A stretch of 5,746 bases of DNA, taken from contig JAUYDO010000268.1 of NCBI GenBank assembly GCA_030691835.1, positions 1 through 5,746 of the forward strand, given 5' to 3'. The position numbers and the translations under genes were made by a program. This DNA comes from Dehalococcoidia bacterium. Its GTDB lineage: Bacteria; Chloroflexota; Dehalococcoidia; Dehalococcoidales; UBA3254. Shown here one piece after another: positions 1 through 5,746 of this stretch (its first letter is position 1; each line of letters opens with the position of its first letter). Below the pieces are notes generated by a model. It saw only the letters and a program-made list of their open reading frames with translations. It was not told where the DNA came from and did not search any database.

Positions 1-388
1 CATCGGAGTACAGCCGCGGGTAGCTCTCCAGCCTGGCGCCGGGGGAAGCGCCGTAGTGCAAAAGCGCCACGCCGATGTTTATCAGGTAACACCTCGTTGA
101 CTTATGTCGGTCGACGTCAATGTGGGAGCCATCACTGGCTATGACCGTGAAGTCGGCAGGGAGCGGCGGCGCCGGGTAATGGTCACAGAGCCCATCGGTC
201 AGACCGGCGACCAGCCACGTAGTGCGGCTGGCTGTAATCTTGTTCTTAAGATGGTCAAGGTTGATACTTCTGTCGTGGATTATGTCCAGTGCGTGCCTGA
301 GGTGTTCCTGCTTCTCCGCCATGCCAGCCTTTAGCCTGGCGACCATTTCCCCTACCTCTCCGGCAATCCCGGTCAAATCCAGCGACAT
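1..388 (-). CDS. NurA-domain DNA repair nuclease, N-terminal part (gene runs off the left edge)
   Basis: Only the first 129 codons are present, with no stop before base 1. Residues about 10-50 are rich in E, K, Q and L and look helical or coiled-coil. From about residue 79 a hydrophobic strand leads into FTVIASDGSHID (80-91), followed by a second hydrophobic strand, CYLINIGVALLHYG (100-113). The strand-Asp-Gly-Ser arrangement is the first metal-binding motif of NurA nucleases, so Asp86 is the likely catalytic Asp. NurA proteins are 5'-3' exonucleases that pair with the HerA ATPase in DNA end resection, best known in archaea but also present in some bacteria. The gene starts 4 bp after the cutA stop and is probably cotranscribed with it. 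The start at 388 has only a weak ribosome site (GAGTGAG); an in-frame ATG at 346 has GGAGAGG 8 nt upstream and is a real alternative. The remaining catalytic residues and any herA neighbour lie outside the window, so the family call is moderate. Confidence 0.68.
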   Translation of the reverse strand, partial: MSLDLTGIAGEVGEMVARLKAGMAEKQEHLRHALDIIHDRSINLDHLKNKITASRTTWLVAGLTDGLCDHYPAPPLPADFTVIASDGSHIDVDRHKSTRCYLINIGVALLHYGASPGARLESYPRLYSD

Positions 389-392
389 CGGC

Positions 393-713
393 TCACTCTG
401 TCGACTCTTTTATCCAGCCAAGATAGTCGGTGTTGCCCTTGTCTATTGCCCACGAGACGATGCAGGGCACCTTATAAGAGTGCAGTTCCTTTACTCTTTT
501 GATGACCCTGTCGACCAGCCCGGCGCGGGTCTTGACGATGAGAGCGATTTCACCGGCTTCCTCGATTTTACCGCGCCAGCGGTAGATGGAGTGCACCGGG
601 AAGAAGTTGACGCAGGCGGCAAGCTTTTCCGCTACCAGCTTGACCCCAATTTCGCGGGCTTCCGACTCATCCTTAGCCGTTATATAGATGGAGCGATACT
701 GCATTTCAGCCAT
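393..713 (-). CDS. cutA: CutA1 family divalent-cation tolerance protein
   Basis: This is a complete 106-residue protein, the usual length of the CutA1 family. CutA1 is a small, very stable homotrimer with a ferredoxin-like fold resembling PII signalling proteins. It was linked to copper tolerance in E. coli, but its true cellular function is unsettled. Family features in order are SIYITA (8-13, first strand), EKLAACVNFFP (29-39, the most conserved block, with Cys34), IYRWRGKIEE (43-52), ALIVKT (57-62), HSYKVPCIVSW (78-88, with Cys84) and DYLGWI (96-101). It begins the cutA-nurA transcription unit. Two starts are possible: Met1 at 713 and Met4 at 704. The promoter at 721-750 predicts transcription starting near 714, so Met1 would give a leaderless message and Met4 a leader of about 10 nt. 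Neither has a clear Shine-Dalgarno sequence. Family identity is secure. Confidence 0.95.
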   Translation of the reverse strand: MAEMQYRSIYITAKDESEAREIGVKLVAEKLAACVNFFPVHSIYRWRGKIEEAGEIALIVKTRAGLVDRVIKRVKELHSYKVPCIVSWAIDKGNTDYLGWIKESTE

Positions 714-720
714 TGCAGAC

Positions 721-750
721 AGTATAATGCATCAGGGCTAAAGAACTCAA
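721..750 (-). promoter_or_regulatory. sigma70-type promoter of cutA-nurA
   Basis: On the minus strand, TTGAGT (745-750) and TATACT (721-726) are separated by 18 bp. They match the -35 consensus at 4 of 6 positions and the -10 consensus at 5 of 6. The predicted transcription start, about 7 nt past the -10, falls near 714, directly at the cutA start. The site lies in the short gap between the divergent cutA and toxin genes, the expected place for a promoter. It is a prediction from motif match and position only. Confidence 0.6.
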
Positions 751-867
751 GGGTTGTGGGAAACGTATTGATGAATTGAGAATATGATGTTTTGTTGTTA
801 ATCTGAGTCACTGGGAGACCTTCGCGCCGCCCAGAAACAGATTCTATCCCTTCCCAGACAGGCGCAG

Positions 868-1050
868 GTGGAAATTGCCCGGGCTATTGACCGCCTGGCA
901 GATACTCCCAGGCATTCCGGTTGCAAGAAACTGCGAGGAACAGACCTCTGGCGCATCAGGCTGGGGCGCTACAGAATGGTCTATGTCATTAATGAAGAAG
1001 ACCAGCGGATAACCGTGGTCAAAGTGGCACCGCGGCGAGAGGATACTTGA
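868..1050 (+). CDS. RelE/ParE-family toxin, N-terminally truncated or degenerate, no antitoxin (possible pseudogene)
   Basis: The 60 residues read from a GTG contain the C-terminal two thirds of a RelE/ParE toxin: the helix EIARAIDRLADTPR (2-15), then GCKKLRG (18-24), LWRIRLGRYRMVYVI (27-41) and a last strand ITVVKVAPRRE (48-58). The CKKLRG..LWRIR.G.YR.VY pattern is the family signature. These toxins either cut mRNA on the ribosome (RelE) or poison gyrase (ParE); sequence alone does not say which. Family similarity continues upstream of the GTG in the same frame: codons 802-867 encode LRAAQKQILSLPRQAQ, the normal first helix region. ATGs in this frame at 784 and 787 are cut off by TAA at 799-801, and no standard start codon lies between 802 and 867. 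The first strand (about 10-15 residues) is therefore missing or damaged. No antitoxin gene is seen on either side; the upstream gap holds the divergent cutA promoter. It is probably a relic or, if translated from GTG, a shortened protein. Confidence 0.7.
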   Translation: MEIARAIDRLADTPRHSGCKKLRGTDLWRIRLGRYRMVYVINEEDQRITVVKVAPRREDT

Positions 1051-1082
1051 ACAAAAGGGCACAGATTTATAATCCTGTGCCC
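1050..1082 (-). terminator. rho-independent terminator of the hyuA-hyuB-ridA operon
   Basis: Read on the minus strand, GGGCACAG (1075-1082) pairs with CTGTGCCC (1057-1064) around a 10-nt AT-rich loop. The 8-bp stem is followed directly by the T-rich run TTTTGTT (1050-1056). It begins 19 bp past the stop of the RidA-like gene, the expected place for the end of that operon. On the plus strand the hairpin follows the toxin stop, but the bases after it (CTTCAGCAG) are not a T tract, so it should act mainly on minus-strand transcripts. Confidence 0.78.
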
Positions 1083-1101
1083 CTTCAGCAGTCTTTCTTA
1101 T

Positions 1102-1506
1102 CTACGGCTTTACGGCGATGACGTCTATCTCCACCAGCATGCTGGGTTTGGCGAGGGAAGCCGGCTGGAAGAAGGTGCTGGCGGGCGGCTCCTCAAGGAG
1201 CCTGGGCGCGTACTTCTGCCAGTACTCCCGCTCCGTCTGGCGCATGACGGCGTAGTCCTCCACGCGCTTCAGCATGATTACCGTCTTGATGATGTTGTCC
1301 ATCGAGGTGCCGGCTTCGGTGAGGGCAGCACGGATTTTGTCCAGGGCTACCTTCATCTGGTCCGCCACGTTGTCCGAGGAGACCTCTCCCGTCTCCATGG
1401 TGCGTCCGCTGGAGCCGGACAGGAACACCAGGTCACCGACCACCACCGAACGGGCAAACTGTTGCTTCTTACCGGCGTAAATCAATGGATATGTCTTTTT
1501 CTTCAT
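1102..1506 (-). CDS. RidA/YjgF/UK114 family protein lacking the deaminase Arg
   Basis: This 134-residue protein has the usual length and layout of the Rid superfamily of small trimeric proteins: VVGDLVFLSGSSGR (22-35), TGEVSSDNVADQMKVALDKI (39-58), EAGTSMDNIIKTVIMLKRVEDYAVM (64-88) and the C-terminal block PPASTFFQPASL...VEIDVIAV (107-132). RidA enzymes hydrolyse reactive enamine/imine intermediates, such as 2-aminoacrylate, using an Arg in a PARS-type motif. Here the matching position reads PAST, so Ser110 appears to replace that Arg. This points to one of the Rid subgroups without the classical activity, for which roles are mostly unknown. The ATG at 1506 is supported by AAGGAGG (1517-1523) 10 nt upstream, in the 17-bp gap after hyuB. 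It is the last gene of the operon, with a terminator just behind it. Family membership is secure; the biochemical role and its link to HyuAB are inference. Confidence 0.9.
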   Translation of the reverse strand: MKKKTYPLIYAGKKQQFARSVVVGDLVFLSGSSGRTMETGEVSSDNVADQMKVALDKIRAALTEAGTSMDNIIKTVIMLKRVEDYAVMRQTEREYWQKYAPRLLEEPPASTFFQPASLAKPSMLVEIDVIAVKP

Positions 1507-1523
1507 TATTTGCTTTCCTCCTT

Positions 1524-3374
1524 CTACTCTACTTTTTCATCCATACGCACGATGCGGAATTCCCTCTTGGCAAAGGGTTTTGGTTTCTGGTCTATGAAAA
1601 TCTGGTCACGTTTCCATTGAGCCTTGAGCTTCTTACGACTAGCCTCTGTAGCGGCGCGGTCAATCTTCAAAGTCTTCATATCAATCACAGCGCCGTAGTC
1701 CCGCCGCGCGCTCTCCACCGAGACGTACCCATTCTCGACATCTCTCTGCAAATAGTCCAGGTCTCTGTCCAGCGGGTCTCCATAGCCACCACCACCGGGC
1801 GCCCTGAAGTACAGGATATCACCCTCTTTACAATTCTCCCCGCCAGCCCGGTTTATCATCGTTACAGTCCCGTCTTTGTGAATTATCTTGTTTTCCCCAT
1901 GCAGACCAGGCATGCCGCCAAAAATACCATAAGGCGGGATTTCACAGCGGTCATTAGCACCGCCAACTTCACAATCGTGACCGACAGGACGCATTACAGT
2001 TACACCGGAAAGCCCTCCCCTGAACCTTCCGGGGCCACCGGAGTCGGTAACGTAGCCATATTCCTCAACAAAAAACGGATATCTGCTTTCAAACACTTCC
2101 ATCGGCACCTGAGAAACGTGCCCGCCGATTCTGGGACCTCCGGCGCACTGGAAGCCATCCTTGGTTGCTCTGGCTCCCCAGGCACAGGGGTCAGCACCAA
2201 GATACCAGGCATAATATTCTCCTGTCCTCGGGTCAAAACCACCAGCGATGTGAGCTGTAGCCGTCCCCGAGTCTGAAGCAGTAACCCTCTCCGGTACTAT
2301 TCTTGCCAGTGCTCCGGTGATAGTATCAATAATTCTGGAAGTAGTCTCAGTGTTGCCACTCACTACCGGTGCCGGGAACTTGGCGTTGACCACCAGACCC
2401 TCCGGAGCAATGATGGTAACGGGACGGTAACAGCCATGATTACCGGGTATCGTTGGGTCAGTGAGGTTAAAGAGGGCGCAATATGTAGCCGAAGTCAGGT
2501 TACCCATGACGCAGTTAGCAGGACCTTTTGTCTGCGGGTCTGACTTGCTGAAGTCAAAGGTGATATTACTGCCCTTAATTGTAATTTTGACGCTGATTTT
2601 AACCGGTCTGTCCTTATCAATACCGTCATTATCCAGATAATCAGCGAAAGTGTACTCACCATCAGGGAACTTATCAATCTCAGCACGCATACGCTGTTCG
2701 GAGTAGTCCATAGCCCAGTCCATGCTTTCATTCATGGTGGCAGCACCATACTTCTCAAACATTTCCTGCATCCGCTTCTCACCAATATGGCAGGCGGCTA
2801 TCTGAGCCTGCAGGTCCCCCCAGGTAAAGGTAGGCACCCTGACATTGGCTAACAGCAGGTTCCTGAATCCTTCATTCAGTTTGCCCGCGTCAAACAGCTT
2901 GGTAGGTGGAATACGCACGCCTTCCTGAAAGATACTGGTGGTATCTCCAGCGAAGCTACCCGGATGCATACCACCTATCTCGCCATGATGACCTCGTGCT
3001 ACAGCAAAAAATACCAGCTTACCTTTATGAAAGACGGGAACAAGGATGTCTATATCCGGTAAATGTGTGCCTCCCGGGAAAGGATTGTTATGGATAAGCA
3101 CGTCTCCCTGATGCAGATTCTCAAAACCAAAATGGTTAATAATAGCCCTAGCACATAGTTCCAGAGCACCAAGATGTACAGTCACACCCTGGGATGAAGT
3201 CATGAGTTCACCCTTACCGGTAAGTAAAGCCGTGGAGAAGTCCAGCACCTCGTTGAAGATGGGGTGGTAGGAGGTACGTCTCAAGACCTCCGCCATCTCC
3301 CGTGGAATTGACTCCAGCAGACTGCGCAGAACCTCGTAGGTGAAAACGTCTTTAGTTCCAGTTTTTGCTTTCAT
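1524..3374 (-). CDS. hyuB: HyuB: hydantoinase B/oxoprolinase family subunit
   Basis: From Met at 3374 the protein has 616 residues, somewhat longer than typical HyuB subunits and far shorter than the fused 5-oxoprolinases. Conserved parts in order are an N-terminal helical region with RRTSYHPIFNEVLDFS (32-47), HNNPFPGGTHLPDID (95-109), ARGHHGEIGGMHPGS (126-140; the His residues here and in GGTH are the likely metal ligands by analogy with the acetone carboxylase alpha subunit), FQEGVRIPP (149-157), a Gly-rich GGPGRFRGGLSG (446-457) and PGGGGYGDPLDRD (526-538), followed by the classic helical end with SARRDYG (555-561). HyuB pairs with the ATP-binding HyuA in ATP-dependent hydrolysis or carboxylation of cyclic amides, ketones and similar compounds; the substrate cannot be predicted. 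It lies 18 bp after hyuA. In-frame GTG at 3383 and ATG at 3380 also exist, but the ribosome site overlaps the GTG and fits only 3374. Base composition looks lower in GC than in hyuA. Confidence 0.93.
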   Translation of the reverse strand: MKAKTGTKDVFTYEVLRSLLESIPREMAEVLRRTSYHPIFNEVLDFSTALLTGKGELMTSSQGVTVHLGALELCARAIINHFGFENLHQGDVLIHNNPFPGGTHLPDIDILVPVFHKGKLVFFAVARGHHGEIGGMHPGSFAGDTTSIFQEGVRIPPTKLFDAGKLNEGFRNLLLANVRVPTFTWGDLQAQIAACHIGEKRMQEMFEKYGAATMNESMDWAMDYSEQRMRAEIDKFPDGEYTFADYLDNDGIDKDRPVKISVKITIKGSNITFDFSKSDPQTKGPANCVMGNLTSATYCALFNLTDPTIPGNHGCYRPVTIIAPEGLVVNAKFPAPVVSGNTETTSRIIDTITGALARIVPERVTASDSGTATAHIAGGFDPRTGEYYAWYLGADPCAWGARATKDGFQCAGGPRIGGHVSQVPMEVFESRYPFFVEEYGYVTDSGGPGRFRGGLSGVTVMRPVGHDCEVGGANDRCEIPPYGIFGGMPGLHGENKIIHKDGTVTMINRAGGENCKEGDILYFRAPGGGGYGDPLDRDLDYLQRDVENGYVSVESARRDYGAVIDMKTLKIDRAATEASRKKLKAQWKRDQIFIDQKPKPFAKREFRIVRMDEKVE

Positions 3375-3382
3375 CTGCATCA

Positions 3383-3388
3383 CACCTC
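3383..3388 (-). promoter_or_regulatory. ribosome-binding site that sets the hyuB start
   Basis: On the minus strand GAGGTG lies in the short hyuA-hyuB gap, 8 nt before the ATG at 3374. It is too close to the ATG at 3380 (2 nt) and overlaps the GTG at 3383, so the third possible start is favoured and shortens HyuB by three residues. Confidence 0.6.
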
Positions 3389-3392
3389 TTTC

Positions 3393-5486
3393 TTATGTCT
3401 TAACCTCGATGATGATGTTGCCGTATTTATCTATCCTGGCTTTCTGCCTGGGCGGGACTACCGTGGTGGTATCCATCTGCTCTATGATGGCGGGACCGTT
3501 TATGACGTTACCAGCCTTGAGCAGGGAGCGCTCATACGTGGGGCAGTCCACGTAGTCTTTGAACTCCTCGAAGTAGACTTTCCGGTCCTTTTTGAAGGCT
3601 TGCTGTGGGCTGGCGGTGCCCTTCTCGATTTCGTACGTCTGGGCTTTGGGTATGGGACCCGTCGCCGAGACGGAAAGGGTGAAGAACTCACACGGCGCTT
3701 CGGGTGAAGAATGACCGTAGAGGTACTTGTGCCGCTCGTGAAACAACGCCTCTATCTTTTTGAGCGACTTCTCCGTGACCTTCCTCCTGGCGATTTCTTG
3801 GGGAATCTCAATTGTTACCTCGTGCGCCTGACCTTCGTATCTCATGGCAACGCCGTATTTAAGCGTGATTTCCGCTTTTTTGAAACCCAGCTCCTCTATC
3901 TTTTTGAGTGCCTCCGTCTTCATCTCGTCGTAAATCGCCTGCATGTGCTCCGGGTCAGCCTTGGTGGTGCGTACCACGTAGGAGCGGAACACATCGTACC
4001 TGGCGTCTGCGGTGATGAGTCCCAGGGCGGAGAAGCACCCCGGAGCCATGGGCACGACGACGCGCGGGATGCGTAGCTCCTGCGCCATTCTTACCGAGTG
4101 CACCGGCGCGGTGCCGCCGAAGGCGACCAGCGTGAAGTCCCTGGGGTCGTAGCCGCGCTGTACCGTCACCACGCGCATTGCGCCAATCATGTTGGCGTTG
4201 ACCAGGCGGTAGATGCCGTATGCGGCGTCAGTGAGGCTCATGCCCAGCTTATCGGCGGCACTCTTCCTGATGGCGGCTCTTGCCAGCTCTATGTCTACCT
4301 TCATATCACCGCCCAGGAAGTAATCTGAGTTGATATAGCCGAGAACCATATCCGTATCGGTGATAGTCGGCTCGGTGCCGCCCATCCTGTAGCAGGCGGG
4401 ACCGGGCTTAGCGCCGGCGCTCTGTGGCCCTACGTGGACGGAGTTAGCGGCATCCAGCCAGACGATACTGCCGCCGCCGGCACCTATCTCAACCATGTCC
4501 ATGATGGGGGCGCCGCTGAAATATTTACCATCGGTGTAGAACTCGGTGGTTACCGATGGTTTGCCGTCCTTGATAACGCAAACTTTGGTGGTGGTGCCGC
4601 CCATGTCGAAGGCGATGACATTAGGATAGCCGATAAGGATGCCCAGGTCGGCGGCGGCGCTGACGCCGCCGGCGGGTCCGGAGTCAATGGTGTACACCGG
4701 TCTTTGACCGGCAACCTCCGAGGACATTATGCCGCCGCTTGACTGCATGATGTAGAACTCTCTGCTGAAACCCGCCGCGCTAAGCTTACTGCGCAGGTTG
4801 CGGATATATGACTGCATGATGGGCATGATGTATGCGTTGAGTGTCGTGGTGCTGAGGCGCTCGTACTCCCTGATGACGGGCAGGATTTCGCTGGACAGAG
4901 ATATAGCTACTCCGGGCAACATCTCGCGCAGTATCTCCGCCGTCCTCTGCTCGTGCTTCGGATTAAGGAAGGAGAAGATGTAGCAGATGGCTACCGCCTT
5001 GACGTCTTTGGCTCGTAGCTCCCGCGCGATTGCCCTGACCTCTGCCTCGTTAAGCTCCTTTATCACATTGCCCCGGTGGTCCAGCCGCTCGTTAACCTCA
5101 AACCGGCAGGGGCGGCGCACCAGCGGGTCATAGCCGCCGACGTAGTCCTGCGGCAGGTCCATCTGGAGGTTGTACATGTCCGTGGGGTTGTAGATGACGC
5201 GCTGCCCGCGCCGGAGCTCCAGGTTGTCCCTGAACCCCTTGGTGGTGACGATTGCCGTCCTGACACCCTTGTGCTCGATGATGGTGTTGGCGCCTACGGT
5301 GGCACCGTGGGCGAAGAAGGTGGCATCACGCAGGTCTACTCCTGCCCGGGCTACGGAGTTCATGATACCGACTGACGAGTCATCCGGTGTGGAGGGCACC
5401 TTGGATATCTTCATCATCCCCTTTTCGTCAATAGCGACCAGGTCGGTGAAGGTGCCTCCGACGTCTACTCCAACGCGGTATTTCAT
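3393..5486 (-). CDS. hyuA: HyuA: hydantoinase A/oxoprolinase family ATP-binding subunit
   Basis: This is a complete protein of 697 residues, the standard size for N-methylhydantoinase A-type subunits. It carries the actin/sugar-kinase-like ATP-binding elements: phosphate-1 loop DVGGTFTD (8-15) at the start of the N-terminal hydantoinase/oxoprolinase domain (about 3-180), then SGPAGGV (269-275), phosphate-2 loop FDMGGTTTKVCV (293-304), GAGGGSI (335-341), and VGPQSAGAKPGPACY (352-366) of the central domain. The stretch GYDPRDFTLVAFGGTAP (445-461) follows. The C-terminal domain (from about 515) ends with GPAIIEQMDTTTVVPP (664-679). The protein activates its substrate with ATP for the HyuB partner. 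It is the first gene of the operon; its stop is 18 bp before the favoured hyuB start. The ATG at 5486 has AAAGGAG (5499-5505) upstream with a rather long 12-nt spacing; no better in-frame start is seen. The superfamily also contains acetone and acetophenone carboxylases and caprolactamase, so the substrate is left open. Confidence 0.95.
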   Translation of the reverse strand: MKYRVGVDVGGTFTDLVAIDEKGMMKISKVPSTPDDSSVGIMNSVARAGVDLRDATFFAHGATVGANTIIEHKGVRTAIVTTKGFRDNLELRRGQRVIYNPTDMYNLQMDLPQDYVGGYDPLVRRPCRFEVNERLDHRGNVIKELNEAEVRAIARELRAKDVKAVAICYIFSFLNPKHEQRTAEILREMLPGVAISLSSEILPVIREYERLSTTTLNAYIMPIMQSYIRNLRSKLSAAGFSREFYIMQSSGGIMSSEVAGQRPVYTIDSGPAGGVSAAADLGILIGYPNVIAFDMGGTTTKVCVIKDGKPSVTTEFYTDGKYFSGAPIMDMVEIGAGGGSIVWLDAANSVHVGPQSAGAKPGPACYRMGGTEPTITDTDMVLGYINSDYFLGGDMKVDIELARAAIRKSAADKLGMSLTDAAYGIYRLVNANMIGAMRVVTVQRGYDPRDFTLVAFGGTAPVHSVRMAQELRIPRVVVPMAPGCFSALGLITADARYDVFRSYVVRTTKADPEHMQAIYDEMKTEALKKIEELGFKKAEITLKYGVAMRYEGQAHEVTIEIPQEIARRKVTEKSLKKIEALFHERHKYLYGHSSPEAPCEFFTLSVSATGPIPKAQTYEIEKGTASPQQAFKKDRKVYFEEFKDYVDCPTYERSLLKAGNVINGPAIIEQMDTTTVVPPRQKARIDKYGNIIIEVKT

Positions 5487-5524
5487 AGGTAATCAGCACT
5501 CCTTTCTCGAAACGGAATCACCAT

Positions 5525-5553
5525 ATTATAACATCTGAAAAACCGTTTTACCA
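5525..5553 (-). promoter_or_regulatory. extended -10 promoter of the hyuA-hyuB-ridA operon
   Basis: On the minus strand the perfect -10 TATAAT (5525-5530) is preceded by TGT (5531-5533), giving the extended form TGnTATAAT. The -35 candidate TGGTAA (5548-5553), at 17-bp spacing, matches only 3 of 6 consensus bases, which is usual when the -10 is extended. Transcription should start near 5518, leaving a leader of about 32 nt that contains the AAAGGAG site (5499-5505). No operator palindrome is evident between promoter and gene. Prediction from motif and position. Confidence 0.7.
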
Positions 5554-5588
5554 GATAGGTGAAGTGATTGAGGGGCATCCGCGACCAA

Positions 5589-5724
5589 AATCCCCCTTTA
5601 AGAGGCTGTCTAAAAAGGGTAATGGTACTGCAGGCCTCCGTGCCTGCAAGCCGTCTCACAGGCAGGGACGCCTGTGCCACCGTCGATATTTTTGGGCGTT
5701 TTGGACAGCCTTAAGAGGGGGATT
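5589..5724. repeat. nested inverted-repeat element of about 136 bp (MITE- or REP-like)
   Basis: The outer arms 5589-5611 and 5703-5724 are imperfect inverted repeats: both read AATCCCCCT, then TTAAG, then GCTGTC inward, with small indels between the blocks. Inside lie two hairpins, each with a 7-bp stem and 6-nt loop: TGCAGGC/GCCTGCA (5629-5648) and CACAGGC/GCCTGTG (5657-5676). The second hairpin is itself an inverted copy of the first: 5624-5650 matches the reverse complement of 5655-5681 at 19 of 27 positions. The whole element is therefore one diverged palindrome centred near 5652. It contains no convincing coding sequence; a minus-strand reading frame across it (5483-5680) also runs through the hyuA promoter and ribosome site. 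Terminal inverted repeats without a transposase suggest a non-autonomous mobile element; no target-site duplication is obvious. It sits about 35 bp upstream of the hyuA promoter. Confidence 0.65.
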
Positions 5725-5746
5725 CTAGTGCTTTACTTTGAGTTTC

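Noticed and set aside
222..779. Plus-strand reading frame (185 codons) opposite cutA and nurA.
   Set aside because: It is a shadow of cutA and the NurA gene, whose products match known families; the plus-strand translation has no domain pattern.
844..1062. Minus-strand reading frame of 72 codons opposite the toxin.
   Set aside because: It is antisense to the RelE/ParE signature on the plus strand and has no family-like features.
1485..2276. Long plus-strand reading frame (263 codons) opposite hyuB and the ridA-like gene.
   Set aside because: It lies antisense to the clearly homologous hyuB and ridA-like genes, shows no recognisable family motif, and has no ribosome site or promoter of its own.
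1102..5486. The operon as a three-subunit acetone carboxylase (AcxABC).
   Set aside because: The third gene is a Rid-family protein, not the small acetone carboxylase gamma subunit, and HyuB at 616 residues is well short of the acetone carboxylase alpha subunit.
5483..5680. Minus-strand reading frame of 65 codons just upstream of hyuA.
   Set aside because: It reads through the inverted-repeat element, the extended -10 promoter and the hyuA ribosome site; the translation of the repeat is low-complexity by-product rather than protein.
5612..5700. Adjacent hairpins inside outer pairing arms resemble a tRNA-like cloverleaf.
   Set aside because: There is no acceptor stem with CCA-type end, no GTTCRA T-loop motif and no anticodon arm; the two hairpins are inverted copies of each other, which fits a repeat and not a tRNA.

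Overview
The window looks like a piece of bacterial chromosome of moderate-to-high GC, very probably from an uncultured lineage such as the Dehalococcoidia (Chloroflexota). That guess rests on a NurA-type nuclease, which is common in archaea and found in only some bacterial phyla, lying beside cutA, on a two-gene hyuA/hyuB locus, and on the repeat style. No rRNA or other phylogenetic marker is present, so the taxon is an inference.

Layout from left to right. (1) Positions 1-750 hold a minus-strand pair: cutA (393-713), with a convincing sigma70-type promoter at 721-750, and 4 bp behind it the start of a NurA-domain nuclease gene that runs off the left edge. (2) Positions 784-1050 hold the only plausible plus-strand gene, a RelE/ParE-family toxin with a damaged N-terminus (an in-frame TAA at 799-801) and no antitoxin. 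(3) A rho-independent terminator at 1050-1082 closes the next minus-strand operon. (4) Positions 1102-5486, read right to left, form a three-gene operon: hyuA, hyuB and a RidA-family gene. The gaps are 18 and 17 bp, and each gene has its own Shine-Dalgarno sequence. It is driven by an extended -10 promoter at 5525-5553. (5) Positions 5589-5724 hold a non-coding, nested inverted-repeat element of about 136 bp that looks like a MITE or REP-type repeat.

How the genes work together. HyuA (ATP-binding, actin-like fold) and HyuB (metal-binding partner) should form one ATP-dependent enzyme of the N-methylhydantoinase / 5-oxoprolinase / acetone carboxylase superfamily. Its substrate cannot be read from sequence. 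The terminal RidA-like protein could deal with a reactive intermediate, but it appears to lack the Arg that enamine/imine deaminase activity needs, so its role is open. CutA and NurA share a transcript but no obvious pathway.

No defence system, CRISPR array or clearly new multi-gene system is visible. The observations most worth a second look are the nested palindromic repeat, the operon pairing of HyuAB with an Arg-less RidA homologue, the broken orphan toxin, and the composition difference between hyuA and hyuB.
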